Positions 1 through 12,907 are shown, numbered from the stretch's first letter. The stretch: DNA of 64,000 bases from Kingdonia uniflora (GCA_014058105.1 JACGCM010002082.1:1612001-1676000); one strand, 5' to 3'. The notes: generated from the sequence alone by a model not told the origin. Translations and numbers: made by a program.

Positions 1-500
1 AATGCAACTATTGAAAATTCAGATGTAACATCAAAAATGATTACACAAAATATATTCCAAAATTAAGATATTGGGTCAAACAATTAGGAAAACTGCCTGA
101 TTGCTCTAAATAGGCAGAACATGTGATGATAAAAAATTAGCTTGGTTGTTTCTTTTTCAAAGATTTTTTTATCCTAAAAATTAGCTTGCTGGTTTCCAAT
201 TGACCGAGATTTTATACACTGGTGATCATGAGAGAATGGCACAAGAGAAAAAACTATAAGATTAGTGGATTGAAATTTTTTTCAGAACCGAGTGAGTGGA
301 AGAAAGACACCAAAGTGACAATTAAAGTTACATGAAATCGTTAAGATAAAAGAAAAGAGAAAAAAATGGAAAAAAAAGCAAATAGTAAATATGTACCAAA
401 TTTGGTGCAATGACAAATTTGGGTATCATCTAAGTAACCAATGCCCATCATTATATAAATATAAACAACTCGGCAGAGGAAGTCATTTACTAATTAAATA
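1..500. other. AT-rich DNA, no gene seen
   Basis: I see no coding sequence, RNA gene or clear repeat here. The stretch is AT-rich, with purine-rich runs near 340-390. It ends where base composition shifts to the more GC-balanced retroelement-like DNA that follows. Confidence 0.5.
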
Positions 501-2691
501 TTACGGCAAAGGTCTTCAAACCATGTCCGCCCTTCTTACGGAATATCCGTGACACAACATCAAGATGCGGCGCTCTAGCCTTACCAGTATAGAACTAAAC
601 TGGTACTCATTGTTCATTTGGGCGAGGGAGGGTAGCTCCTAGAATGTAGCGTACTCTCAACAAGGCATGGATCACTCTGTCCTACCGTCAACAAAACCAT
701 CGAGGCAGCCTATCAAGGCGCAGGCACTCTGATCCTTACTGCCAGCTAACCATCGAGGTCCGCCGTAAAGGCGTCCTATGTAAACTTGTAAAACCCATGA
801 GACATCTATCTGTGTAGCCACGTTTTTGCTCAACCATTTCACAGTAGGCCATCATCTAACTATTGTAACACTATATGGCATCTACACCAAACTTGGCTGC
901 AGAAAGGGTGATCCCTACTCCAGCGTCACCAACGTCTCTCAACTTCGGAGGACTCTAATCTGCCTCAATCTCCAAGAAGGACTTAACACAGACATTTGTA
1001 CTTGCCAAACTTCGGTGGTAATGACCCTTGTTAGAACCTACGTACATTTGCATCACAACTTACAGCTCTTCCCATACTCAATAAGCTCGACGTCTGCGTC
1101 GAGAACAAAGCTGTGACATATAACTGACTGACTGCTGAAGTGTTTCTCCATCTCTACTCGAACCTGAGTACTTAGGAAATTTGGGAACAAGTTTTGTCAC
1201 TGCACCAGTCGCCCTGAGCTCATTGGCTCGCCATATCCAACTGCTATCAAACTCGCGGAGACCAACCTTCATACTGTCGCAATCATCTTTAAATTGAAGC
1301 GTAGCCATTCTTTGTCTCTAGAACTAGTTTCTGTAAACGCAACCAACTCTGAACGGTCACTGGGATGTGGTCTTCTAAAGACACTCCATCAATACAATCA
1401 AAGAACAAGGCGTGGGAATTCAATCCCTACCGCCAACCACCAAGTGATAAGGAATTGGGAAACTAACATCCAATTCCGCTCAGGATCTTTCATTCTAGAG
1501 CATTTTTCTATTTGAGATCATGTCTGAGGTAACCCGCACAACTGGCTGTAGCCCTACTCTGTTCTGCGATAACCACGTAACTTACTAACCTTTAGAAATG
1601 TGAGTCTTCACCCATCTGTGAGCTTAAAATGACCCAGAACCATCTTGTGGAACAACATGGATCAACTCGGATAGAGCACTCGAACGCCGACAAACCTAAA
1701 ACTCACTACGGAGCCAGAGAACAAGCATCACTCAAGAACTTGCTTTCTATGAGTGAGCAAAGCAGTGTCCTGTGTAACTTGGGACCAATTGCCGACAAGC
1801 AACAACCCAACTTGGGGAAGCGCAGTTCATGTCACGTAACAACGAGAAACTCTGCCCTCGGCATCTACCTGACGATATCACTATGTGCAAACTCGGGACC
1901 CAAACCATGTCTTCATCTCTTACTTCACGCCATTTCAACATTGGCTCTTGCCTCTAGAACGTCGTCTCTGTCCAACTCAGGATAATCAAAACGAGTATCT
2001 CTCAGGATTCTTAAATCTTCTGTAGACACTAAGGAATTCCAACCAAACCAAGCTTCGTGGCTTCTACACGAAAGTACTCGACAACAGACACTAACCATAT
2101 CGATCTCTGCTGAGAGACATCGTCCTTGATCACAACTGTTACTAAACTTCGCAGTGCGTATACGGACCGAATACAAACAACAACCGGCTAGATCACCTTA
2201 TTACTGTACTTCATAGAGGATCTGCTATACTGACCAGCCTTCTAGAGACAACCAACGATATAGATCATCGCGTCCAACTCAAATATCAATCCTTCCTCTT
2301 AGCGTCATTGTCCAAAGCACACTTAACTTGAGCAATCTCGCGCTCAGATATGGAGCATTTCTCTCGCGTCCAATATCAACTGACATGTAGGCAACTCGCT
2401 CTACAAACGCTCACAACGATGCCTGGATCATCTGTACGGAATAACTACAGCTCTGGGGATAACAACTTCCAAATAGGTATCCCATACTACCAACTCGGGA
2501 ATCATTACTTTGATCTGCTCTGACAGACGTAGGTACAATCTATCTATGCTCTGACAAACAAATGCCCAACAAGCCTTGCTCAGATAAGCGAAGACTAAAC
2601 TAGTCTAGCTTTGATAGACGTAGGCACAATCCATCTATGCTCTACCAACTCAAGAGCTAAGCTTTAAAAAGCTATTCTCTCTCTGATACCA
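501..2691 (-). mobile_element. Non-coding, decayed internal region of an LTR element
   Basis: This stretch differs from its AT-rich flanks: it is GC-balanced and has no long reading frame on either strand. On the minus strand it begins next to a primer-binding-site motif (reverse complement CTCTGATACCA at 2681-2691), which abuts the LTR-like sequence to its right. That arrangement fits the internal region of a minus-strand LTR retrotransposon lacking gag and pol, as in large retrotransposon derivatives. No polypurine tract or second LTR is visible on the left, so the element appears truncated near 500. The short ORFs inside look like chance frames. The element type is inference. Confidence 0.45.
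2517..2643. repeat. Direct repeat pair in the non-coding element
   Basis: Two copies of a roughly 36 bp unit lie at 2517-2553 and 2608-2643. Each contains GACGTAGGYACAATC followed by ATCTATGCTCT. The copies start about 90 bp apart and differ at a few bases. They lie just inside the primer-binding end of the element, in what would be its leader. Confidence 0.7.
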
Positions 2692-3504
2692 TCAGTCACG
2701 GCCCAGCCTGGGACTACCTCTACAGTGCCCAGAGCACAACGGAATAAGGGACCGTGCGGCGTACACGGACGTGTGGTCGACGTGTACCAGCTATCTTCAC
2801 AGGCGCGGCGCGCCAGTGGCATATAACTCACGGATGTTAGAGCGACATCCGGATAATCCTGGATACTCGTGAGGGGTTATCGAATATTTATTCGAAATAG
2901 GCAAAAACGCTTAAGGTTCCCTCAATAATCCCTACATTGTAATCTCTCATGACGCGCACGAGGTACGGAAAGCACACCTGTCTTGTAGCGGATCAGGGTA
3001 GCTCAAAATGCCGGTTTCCAGATAAGGGACTCATATATGAAGGGGCGACGAGCCTGGACTAATTATATTGTGCATCTGCAAGGGGCGGTGCATCTCGGAT
3101 AGCCCGTGGGGCATAGAGGCGCCATATAAAACCCTCTTTGGAAAACTGGCCCACATTGCGAGGCAATGTCCCCTAGCCTTCCCTAGGCCTAGGAGAACTC
3201 ATGATTATCCCTTGTAGATAGCCCATGAGCCGGGGTCCTTGATGACCAAACATTAAAGCTCTTTTAGTCATGGGGAGGATTGGACCATGGCTCTTCCTTA
3301 ATATAGCTACTAAGTAAATAGTCAAATTCCTAAAGTAAACGTTAAAACTGGAGACAAGGCGTACTGGCCCTTTTCACCCCCTTAACCGAATCCGATTTCG
3401 ACAAAACTTGACAAGCAGCTATATTAGGATATAGAGAACATATATACAATGACAGAACTCAAAACGCTCGAGTGTATTTGGCCGGCGTTCGGTAGGTCGT
3501 CACA
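2692..3504 (-). repeat. LTR of a minus-strand LTR retrotransposon
   Basis: Read on the minus strand, the segment starts TGTGACGACCTACC, a common way for plant Ty3/gypsy LTRs to begin, and ends next to TGGTATCAGAG, the initiator-Met-tRNA primer-binding motif. That makes it the 5' LTR of an element running leftward. Its length of about 813 bp is normal. The end at the primer site is decayed, with no clean CA. No second copy is in the window, so the exact limits rest on motifs alone. Confidence 0.5.
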
Positions 3505-5631
3505 GATACTGTCCCAGGATCAATCTGGAAAGAAGATAAAAAAAATTGCTGCCCTATTACATTCTTTGACCTCATAGACAAAATTGTAATCTTCCAAACC
3601 TTTAGTGATATCTTTAATTGCTAAGCGAGTTAAGCAACACTACCAATTTTCCCTGCTTGCATCTACAATGTAGCCAGCCATGTGTTGGTTTTTTTTTTCT
3701 GTTCTTTTATTTTCCATCCATGTCTTGGTTGCTAGTAGCAATTGCATCTTGTCTAAACCCATTCTGAGCCAAGCCCCTTGTGCACACTCTGGGCTTCATG
3801 TAAGCGGGAAGTCATACTGCCATAGTAACAAAAATATGCTTGCCCTGGTAATCCCTGAAAACACCTCCAATTCTGCCTACATTAGAATTAAAAAATACCT
3901 CCACCTTCATTTCCATTTTCCTCAACCTCAATGAATTGAAAAGCCTGTAAATCTGAAAACACAGTTCTGGATATCAATCATGCAATGACTATGAAAGTAT
4001 GAAACGTATAAGAAGATATTTTCATGTACATGTTCTTGTATATGTACGCACGAGATTATCCAACATACAGAGGCTTTTGAGCCCTCCAATATTTTATCGT
4101 CTTTATACTATTGTCACTAGTTCTTACAAACTACATTTATTTTCGTAAGTTTATGCCTAGTACTTAAAAAACAAAATTATGCTTTGAAGATAGAACTGAG
4201 TATCATGGAATTAAAGAAGATTGCACATGCTTACACAAAAATAGAAGAAGGAGATGACACATAAAGGAAAGTCATAATATAATTTGAACCCTGATTAGCT
4301 ACAAATTTGGGCATCTAACACAATATGACTGCTATTTATAACCTTCTCCCTTTGGATGTCCACCAGTGCGAGATATTGCATTACTAAAACCTAATGAAGA
4401 AAATCCAAGAGGCAAAACCTAGTTGAACAGTAAAGCGTACAACATTTCTAAATCTCATTGGGTGTTTGAAACATAACTATTGCACTGATTAAGACTATTC
4501 TAGGAAAATACATTGGAACAGAACCTTTGTAAAGGAAAATAGTACAACTATAACTAGGATTGATCAAAGTAGAGACATTGTATCACTAATATTTGAACTA
4601 GTATCAGTGCAAATACTTTAAACTTAGCAACTCTTTTAGATATCCCTTTTCTTGTGATTACTGTTATACTCATCCTTGTTGCAATGGGAATTGCATTTCT
4701 TGTGTTTTTCTTAGTTCTCATCTGCCATGCTCTACTGTAGGAATCTATACCTTTGCAATCTTTCACCTAATATCTAGCGCAGAAGGTCGAATTTTTTCCC
4801 TGGGCTTCCTCCAATGTTGCAGGTAACATCTAAACCTAACTGAAGGTATTCTAGATAGCCATCAGCTCAAAAACTAATCTTTTCACCCCAACCATGTCAA
4901 AATAAAGTACTTATAGGTGATGCTTTTTCAAAGCGCGAAAGTGGAGGTACTTTAAAAGAACATATTCAGGGGCTGTGAAGCTCTAATATTACAATTTGTG
5001 AAATCAAGGACCTGCCCTTCAAATTCTGGCCTTGCAAAAAATTTAGTTTTTTTCTGGAAAATCTAATGGAATATTTCTCCAAAATGCACAATTCATCAGA
5101 ACATTGATCAAGAAGAAACTAAAAATCAGGAGAAAATTTGAATATACATTTGGGGCTTCTCGGTCTTGGATTCTTGTCTTTGCGACCGGCTATTTGAATT
5201 TTCTAAATAACAAGGGATGACTCCAGCAATGCATGTCGCCTGAAGCCACTGGTCAGTTAACTCAATAATATAAAAGAATATGGGGTTACTCCTCTCATTG
5301 CCAATTGGTTTTGAAATGGAACCTCCAGTTATAATATGGTAGCATAGTGGGCATTTTCTTTTACTTGCAATTTTATCTTTTTAAATGCAATAAATACTAC
5401 CCTTCCATAGTAATAAAAAAAAAACTCCAATTATTACCAGAATAGTTTCAAAAGAAACTTCAGAAGTCGTAAAATTTCGTCTCCTCATTACTCAATCCCT
5501 AATCTCTACTTCCTCATTCGAATCCAAACATTTGAACGTTTTAGCTACATTCTCAGTTGAATCGTCATCTTTCTTACAATGATTCTAGATTTTGATGGAT
5601 TTCTAGTATGACATTCTTAAAACTATTGGCA
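3505..5631. other. About 2.1 kb with no recognised gene
   Basis: The stretch is AT-rich with only short frames (for example 3680-3934 plus and 4554-4766 minus), and none of their translations resembles a known family. A T-rich run lies at about 3690-3700. I see no RNA gene, tandem array or inverted repeat. Confidence 0.5.
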
Positions 5632-5772
5632 CATTATAATAGATAACTAAATTCTATTGTAAACTGGTATTCAGTTAGATCTGCTCAACTCACCTCTAGA
5701 ATAATATAGATCTCTGTAACTATACTAATACACTCGAAATCATTCTAGGTTTCAGTCTCACTTTGAATTCTA
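5632..5772 (+). repeat. 5' LTR of the old copia element
   Basis: It matches the 3' LTR at 11185-11372 in several blocks, including ACTAAATTCTAT, CTCAACTCACC, and TTTCAGTCTCACTTTGAATT near the right end. It is about 45 bp shorter than its partner, so internal deletions have occurred. The right end is set by the primer-site remnant that follows. Confidence 0.7.
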
Positions 5773-5784
5773 TTAGGTGCAGAG
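5772..5784 (+). promoter_or_regulatory. Primer-binding-site remnant of the copia element
   Basis: The bases TTAGGTGCAGAGA directly follow the 5' LTR. They resemble the plant consensus TTGGTATCAGAGC, complementary to initiator methionine tRNA, with several substitutions. Position rather than identity supports the call. Confidence 0.5.
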
Positions 5785-5940
5785 ACAATTACCAAACGTG
5801 AAAGCGACCCTTTTTATTTATTTATTTTCTTTCTCTCTCTCAACAACTGTTGAAGCTTCTTTGTACTCATCAATATGATTCAAGTCCATCATCTCTCCAC
5901 CTCATCTTAAAACAACTGTGTAAAGCGTCTCAAATCATCA

Positions 5941-6560
5941 ATGGCTACTCACACTACAATCACCATCACCAGTGATGATCCACAACATCGCCAATTTGGT
6001 TCCAATCAAGCTTACCCAACGACACTACATTCTCTGAAGTTACGTTTGACTCCCAATTCTTCGAAGTTTCGATCTTTTAGATCTCGTGATGGTTCCGACA
6101 CATCCCATCTCTGACTTCATACAAAAGCCGATGAATCCGTCTAAATGTTTCTCTCTTTCATCCTCTTTTAGGTTGATTGGATGAACGAGATTCAACTCCT
6201 CCTCAATTATGGCTCAATGTAGGCACTATCAAAAGGCTTCTCCCTTATGTTGTTGGTCTTCAGACTTAATTACTATGGCGACCTCTGGAACGAAGTTTTT
6301 CAGCAATCTCTCGCTCACACACTTTCAACAAAGTCAAAACTCCAATCTTTGAAAAAGACTGGTTCGATCACTGATTAGATCCAGAACAGCAACAAGTGGT
6401 CGATAATCTAGCTGCCTCAGTTCTGTGATTGATGATAGACTCGTCTTCCAGAATCTCATGGTCCTTCTCACAGAATTCGATGCTTTTTTGTGACGTCAAT
6501 TCGAGTTTCGATCTCGGCAATTAGGTATGATATCTTCATTGCTGCTTCCTGGTAAAGAAT
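5941..6560 (+). pseudogene. Decayed copia gag region
   Basis: An ATG at 5941 opens a Ser/Thr-rich reading beginning MATHTTITITSDD, followed by short gag-like stretches broken by many stops and frame changes. It sits 170 bp after the primer site, where gag should start. The sequence is too eroded for a firm family match. The call rests on position inside an element whose pol is clearly copia. Confidence 0.4.
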
Positions 6561-7607
6561 ACAAATTGACCAAGGACCAAGGTTTCTTCTTCAAACAATT
6601 CTACAAGACAAGCCTTTTCTACTACAACAATATCACCATATGTTCAAAAACATGTCCTCCTTAGAAACTATAGTTCTTATCGGGTAGAGGTGGGACAATA
6701 GTAAAGTTCACCGAAGTTAAATCAAGTTATAAGGCAACTCCTTTTGCAGTACAACCCACACATACTAAGTTGTTTGTTCTCTAACATGATCCTATCTCTT
6801 TCAAAAATTACCACAACAGGCCTCCCCCACAGTTTTACTCCTGGAGATCACGCACAATCATACCCAAACAGGCCTCTTGTCACATTTAGACATTGGCACC
6901 TCTTATAATAATTGTCCCAATGAATGAACTAGCCTTGCAAGGAAAAATTCTCTATCCAGATTACAGCCTGCTTGCAAATCGAACTGCTACAGCCTTCAAA
7001 CACCAAATGGATGCGACACAGGTGCTACAAACATATACATCAGATATTTCTACTGGGAGATCCCTAAAGAAATGAGGAGGAACAGATCACTATTGGCAAT
7101 GGATAAGTTTTTTTGATACTTACACAATTGCTTTTTCCATCTTAATCTAGCCATACTCTGATTTCACTCAAAAATATTCGTCATGTCCGCAAATAACCAA
7201 AACCCTATTATCTGTTCACAAATTTGTTAATGATAATAGTGTCTCTACATTGCTTACAACTCATTCTTTTGAAGGACAATATCTCCAGAGGATTTTTTCC
7301 CATGTCATCAGAGGATGGCCCTATCCCCTTTCCTCTTTCAGTCATATCTGCTAAGAACAATCTACTACTCCTTCTTCGAACTGCCTGCATGGAGTCAGCT
7401 CTTCTTCTTCTACAATATGGCTCAAAGATTAGGTTCCACCCTCGTTCTTCTATTGTTCAAAGTTAAGTCTTAATAACCTGTCTTTAACGATACAATAAAA
7501 GACTATTTCTTTTTTGTGATGCTTGTAATGTGAAGAGTAGAAACTACCTTTCAATCTTGATAGTCAAAGCTTCAAAAAGCCTTCACAGCCTATGGGGTTC
7601 CTTCAAC

Positions 7608-8510
7608 CACCAAAAAAAAAAAAAAAACAAAACAAAGGAAAACACACAAAAAAAGAAAAAAACAAAACAAAAAACAAAAAAAAAAAAAAAACAAAATAAA
7701 AAACCGATAAAAAAAAAACAAAAACAAAAACAACAAGAAAAAACAAAAAAAAAAACCCAAATAAAAAAAAACAAAAAAAAACAACAAAAAAAAAAACCAC
7801 CAAAAAAACACAAACAAAAACAAAAACACAAAAAAACAACCAAAAAAAAAAAAACACAAAAAACACAAACCAAATACACAAACCCAAATAAAAACAACAC
7901 AAAAACAACAAAAAAAAAACAAACAAACACACAAACAAAACAAAAAAAAAAAAAAAACACAAAAAAAAAAAAAAAAAGACCAAAAAAAAAAAAAACAATA
8001 ATAAAACAAAAAACAAAAAAAAAAAAAAAAACACCAAGAACAAAAACCCCCAAACAACAAAAACCACAAAACACCCAAAAACCAAACACAAAAACAAAAA
8101 AAAGAAAAAAAAAACCAAAAAGAAAAAACACAGAAAAAAAGAAAAGAAAAAAACAAAAACAAAAAAAAAAAACAAACAAAAAAAAACACAAAAAAAAAAA
8201 AAACAAAAAAAAAAAACAACCATAAACAAAAAAAAAAAAAAACACAAAAAAAAAAAAAAACACAAAACAAAAACAAAAAAAAAAAAAAAGAAAACAACAT
8301 AAAAAAAAAAAAAAAACAAAAAAACAAAAAAACAAACACAACAAAAAAAAAAAAAAAAAAACAAAAAAAAAAAGAAAAAACAAAAAAAAAAACAAAAAAA
8401 AAAAACAAACAAAAACAACAAACAAAAAAAAAGAAGCATAAAAAAAAAAAAAAAAAAAAACACAAAAAAAAAAAACCCAAAAAAAAAACAACAAAAAAAA
8501 AAAACCCAAC
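7608..8510. repeat. A/C-only low-complexity tract, about 0.9 kb
   Basis: For roughly 900 bases the plus strand is almost entirely A with scattered single or paired C. G and T are very rare. There is no fixed repeat period: runs of 3-20 A are separated by C at irregular intervals. The long Lys/Asn/Gln/Thr-rich frames on the plus strand, and the Phe-rich frames on the minus strand, are by-products of composition and not genes. The tract interrupts the copia interior between gag and integrase remnants. It could be an expanded A-rich repeat or a sequencing/assembly artefact. Confidence 0.9.
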
Positions 8511-8519
8511 CTTTTATGG

Positions 8520-11123
8520 CAGTTTCAAATTTATGTTAGTTTTTGTTGATGAATTGGAGTAGATTTTGTTGGGATATCCCCCCTGTTACACCAAAATCAG
8601 AATTCTTCGATTTGTGTAAATTTACATCCAAGTTTGAGAATCCACTTGATACAAAAATCAAAGTATTGAGGTCAATGCAGGAAGTGAATTCACTAGCCAC
8701 GACCACAACCTTCTTATCAACACAAGGTATCATCTACAGTTTGTTCAGATGCCCTACACACCCTGGGGCAAAATGGGATAGAGAAGACCGCACAGACACT
8801 ATGTGACTTAAGCAGAAATCTACTGCTCGAGAAAATTCATCTTTCATATGGGTTGAAATTTGTCATACCTCTGTCTATCTCTTAAAACCAGACTTCCTTC
8901 CACTAGCAACAATTCTCTCCCATGGACAAATTGTCAATCAACAACCCTACTATCTATTTTTAAAGTCTAGGGTTTGTGCCTACTATCCTTTGTCAACCCT
9001 ATACTAACAGCAAAAATTAAACCTAGAAGTAAACCTTGTGCTTTCTTCGGGTATTTCTATCTCACAAAGGTTATAAGGCTTATATGCTCCCACTGTCGAA
9101 TATAATCTTTCTACTTAGTCCTTTAATGATGAATTTTTTTTTCCTTTTAAAATCTACTTCACAATTACCGGCCTGTCTATCCACTTCTAATTTCACACGC
9201 CCCTAACTTACCTTGTGTCCTTCTCTCCCAACTCCTCTTTTAATAATATCCTTCTCCAACCATAAGCCACTGTCCCAATGCTCCACAAACACCAACTTTT
9301 CAACCATAGCCTCTAGCTCCCAAATGCATGCCTCAACATCCAAATATTACTTTCTAAACCACCTGTACAACCCTCTATTAACATCCCATAAATTACTCTA
9401 AGCGACTTCACAAGTTATCCTACCACCTACTACCACTACTATACAAGAGATGTTTCTACCTATCATATCTCTCCACCATTATTTTCCCATTCTCCCTTCC
9501 CCGTATCAAGAGTACATCCAGACAACCCTCCAGAAACCAACATCTATACAGCCAATGTCACTAGATCACAAATGGTATCTATAACCACAGCTTAACTTGC
9601 AGCAAAATCATATACCCTATACCTACCTGTTACTCTCTAGCTATCAAGATGAAACATTGGGGAGACAACACTGATCACTGAATTTAATGCTCTCCAAGCA
9701 ACTGGTACAAATGGGCCTTTGTTCCTTCCATCTTCTCAACAGCACTTTTTGCGCAAGTGTGCTCTTCAAAATAAAGACAAATTAAATGGGGACAGGCGAG
9801 ATATAAAGCAAGGTTAGTGGCCAGGATATCATCAAGTTCAAGGATTACTGTACTTACTGAAACCTTTAGCCCTTTGTAGCCTTCAACAATCCGATATTTT
9901 TGTCCATAGCACTCCAATTTCAACGAAAATCAAACCACTAGAATGTCTAATGCATTTCTCCATGGCCAGCTACAGAAGATGTTTAGTAGGATTAACCACC
10001 TGGTTTTATTAACTCTGATCTTCCCCTCTTTTGTATACAAACTACACAAGTCACTTTAATGCCTTAAACAGGCTCTAAAGAGCTTGGCATGAGGAGCTTC
10101 CAGGTCTTATTTGTTTCTTGGGTTTTGTACAATCCCTTCAGATTTCTCTCTATTTACTAGACCCCATGAGGCAACCTTACATTTCTACTAGTATATATAC
10201 ATGAACAATAATCATCCACCCAGCACTCCACATCCTCAACTCAAGTTTCTAATTAGTCAACTGGGACTAAATTTGCTCTGAAAGATCTAGGAGATCTCCA
10301 CTGTTTCCTTAGACTAATAGGTTAAAAAACTCCGGTTCTATTTTCTATCAACATATACAATCACAAAAAAAATATTCCCTAGATCAATCTTCACAGCTTC
10401 CATACGGTGCAAACCTTGCAGCACCCCTGCTCTTCTGGTTCCACCCCCTTGCAAGCACACATGCCTTTCCTGCGGTGTCAAGCTAGATATAATAGTGGAG
10501 AAATGTACCAAATCCTACAGAGTATAAATTCGCTTGTAGGAGCACTCTAATACCTTACATGGAACAAGAACAAATCTCTCATTTGCAGTTAATTAGGTTT
10601 TGCCAGCATATGCACCACCTAGGAACACACATAGTCTGCAGTAAAAGAATACTTGATTTTTGAAACATACTATCACCAATGGAATTACACACCAAAGGGA
10701 TCTCCCACCTCACATGCCGGATTCAGAGCAAATTGGGCTGGTTACCAATTGAAGAGATCCAGTAGTTGGATATTGCATTTTGTTGGAAAAACCCAATTAT
10801 TTGGAGTGCAAAGAAACAACCAACAGAGCAAGGTCTTCAACTGCAATCTAATATATGTCATTAGCCCCCACTGCAGCAGAATGTACTGGCTATGCTTTCT
10901 TCTCAAAGACTTACAGTTTTCCACTACCTCTGCTCCTCTTTTATGGTGTGATAACATAAGTATTATAGCATTGGATCAATCCTGTCTTTCATTCAAGAGA
11001 AAAACACATAGAATTAGACTATCCACTATATCAGGGAGTATAGTTATCAAACTACTCAACATCAAATACCTCTGTACACAAGATCAGTTAGCAGGCATAT
11101 GCACTAAAGGTGATTTCTACTAA
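8520..11123 (+). pseudogene. Copia pol remnant: integrase, RT, RNase H
   Basis: Across shifting frames the translation follows a copia polyprotein. At about 8670-8800 there are integrase-core pieces around a GSEFTS-like motif and LSTQGIIY. At about 9690-9870 the start of the RT domain appears (EFNALQATGT, a KARLVA-like segment, GYHQVQG). At about 9940-10100 there is NAFLHGQLQ and YKLHKSL. RNase H lies at 10653-11123, where MYWLCFLLKDLQF and LLWCDNISIIAL are readable and the frame stays open for 156 codons. Many stops and frameshifts elsewhere rule out function. The region ends just before the polypurine tract and 3' LTR. Confidence 0.85.
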
Positions 11124-11170
11124 GAGTATCCAAGTATTACAGCACAAAGCTTTCAGTTCAATCCTTTCCC

Positions 11171-11184
11171 TTGAGCTTGAGGGG
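11171..11184 (+). other. Polypurine tract of the copia element
   Basis: TTGAGCTTGAGGGG lies immediately before the TG that opens the 3' LTR, after the end of the RNase H remnant. It is the expected priming site for plus-strand synthesis. Confidence 0.7.
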
Positions 11185-11372
11185 TGTAATAAGATACTAA
11201 ATTCTATATAAAATGGCCTTCTGTATATCTGTTAGCCAATTGTTGTACGTCTAGCCAGCTGTACTAACTGCTATTACTGTTTGTAAGCTGAACTCACCCA
11301 TGAATATAGTCTGTTGTAACTAATATCAAACAATGAAAATCATTTGTGTTTTCAGTCTCACTTTGAATTCTA
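11185..11372 (+). repeat. 3' LTR of the old copia element
   Basis: It starts TGTAATAAGATAC after the polypurine tract and ends where similarity to the 5' LTR stops, after CTTTGAATTCTAT. The expected terminal CA is lost in both copies. Confidence 0.75.
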
Positions 11373-12242
11373 TATACATTCATCTTGCTTGGAAAACCAT
11401 TGGTACAGTACTTGGAACATGTAGGGGGAAAAACAAGTAATACCACGATCAATACAAAACCAAGAAGTATAGTATGTGGATCACTAATGCAGGCACCAAA
11501 TTCTCTAAATTGGCAGATCTTCAATCATGTTAGCTGTATTGTTGCAAGATTTTAATAGGTGCATTCTCAAATTTATTCAAAGCTAATTTGGATAATCTCT
11601 TTGTCGTAACTAGAGTTGAAATTTATTGTGTTTTTTCACAGTTTCATACTGCCGTTTGCCTTGCAGATGCATATTTCTAGGTTATCTTCACCTAATATCA
11701 AGAGGATAAACAAGGAGTTGGATTTTTTTTCCAGGCTAGTTGGCATACTCCAGTTTTTGCAAGGTAACTATAGCTAAAACCGACTTAAAGCATTCCTGTT
11801 CATCTCAAAATAATTGTTTCTCGCAGCAAACGTTGTAGGAATTAAGTATTTTAGTATGATGCCTTCCAAATCACGCACATTCTAATTATATTTGCCATTA
11901 TTTGAGAGGAAACTAGTTGTTAGACTCTATGATGAGTAATTCGTATACCAAGAGGGGAAAGGATTCGCCTACACTCAATTTAGACACTTAAAAGTAGCCA
12001 TACACCTGCTACTCCACATTGGAAATTTAAATTGTGACTTCTCTCCCTGTGCCCTCTGCCCTCCAAATCAGTTCGCTTTCCCTCAATTTAACTCTCTCTC
12101 TCTCTTTTTACTCCAACCACCAAAAAAGGTGATTGATCACCAGCTAAAGCTCTGTTAGTAGTAAATCCATTCTAAATCGTTGCCCTGCCCAATCAGTCTC
12201 TCCCATCTTTCTTTTCTCTCTTTCTTCAAAACCCTTTCTCAG
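11373..12242. other. No recognised gene between copia and foldback element
   Basis: About 870 bp of AT-rich sequence. A pyrimidine-rich CT microsatellite lies near 12090-12110, just before the foldback element. I see no coding exon, RNA gene or transposon end. Confidence 0.5.
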
Positions 12243-12843
12243 ATCGTGTTTGACAATAGATTGAAGTGAGTTTGAACTTCCAAATTGGAGGTGATTGTGG
12301 AGAATTGCACTTTGTTGGTTGGTAGGATTCATTTTTGCAGTGATTTTCAGAAAGATTGGTGACCTTAAAGAATGCCTTCAGAACAATACGAATAGGTTAG
12401 TAGGCCTGAACTTTGTTGTGTAAATAATGTCAAATTATGTGTTAATCAACCAATTTGTTATGTTTTTGTTTGTTTTTAGTATGAAATGCAGTCCACACCA
12501 CCAACTCATTTGTCGATTGCCCATCAATATCGATAATATGATGACACGCAGTAATGTCGATCACCATATTTTCAATAATATAATTGTGTACTTTTATCTC
12601 GATACTACAAATGATGACACATTATTGTCGATGCTTTAAAAATATACGGTACTCGATAAAAATTTATCGATTTATGCATTGATCGACAATTTATGAAGTG
12701 CCAAAATTGTTGATTTATGAATTGATCGATAATTTTATAAAGTTCCAAAATTGTCGATTACCATGTTTTCGATAATATAACTGCCGATTAATTAATTAAG
12801 TTGGAGTGATCGATGTCATGAATATCGAATAACCATGTGATCA
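12243..12843 (+). repeat. Left inverted arm of the foldback element
   Basis: It pairs with 13973-14614. It contains many variants of TGTCGAT and ATCGACA, for example near 12512, 12557, 12625 and 12754, and repeated phrases such as GATCGACAATTTATGAAGTG near 12690. These tandem subunits could slip and may explain the small length difference between the arms. Confidence 0.85.
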
Positions 12844-12885
12844 TGCCGACAGGAAGGAGAAGACCCCTCGCATCAAAACTACAAA

Positions 12886-12907
12886 CCCCCCCCCCCCCCC
12901 CCCCCCC
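12886..12907. repeat. Homopolymer run of 22 C
   Basis: An uninterrupted C run directly precedes a CACCACCACA stretch, just inside the left arm of the foldback element. It produces a false Gly-rich ORF on the minus strand. Confidence 0.95.

Larger units (their letters stand above)
5632..11372 (+). mobile_element. Old Ty1/copia retrotransposon, both LTRs present
   Basis: The element has two short related LTRs, a decayed primer site, dead gag and pol fragments in copia order (integrase, reverse transcriptase, RNase H) and a polypurine tract before the 3' LTR. The LTRs share ACTAAATTCTAT near the start and TTTCAGTCTCACTTTGAATT near the end but differ at many positions and in length, so the insertion is old. 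No target duplication can be recognised. A 0.9 kb A/C-only tract interrupts the interior where the 5' half of integrase would be expected. The element is certainly dead. Confidence 0.85.

Noticed and set aside
826..2176. Short frames in the left-hand element as genes
   Set aside because: They overlap each other on both strands, have no domain and no consistent codon pattern, and sit in a non-coding retroelement interior.
7530..8509. Several long frames (231 to 308 codons) on both strands
   Set aside because: They are pure composition effects of the A/C tract: Lys-rich on one strand and Phe-rich on the other, in all frames.
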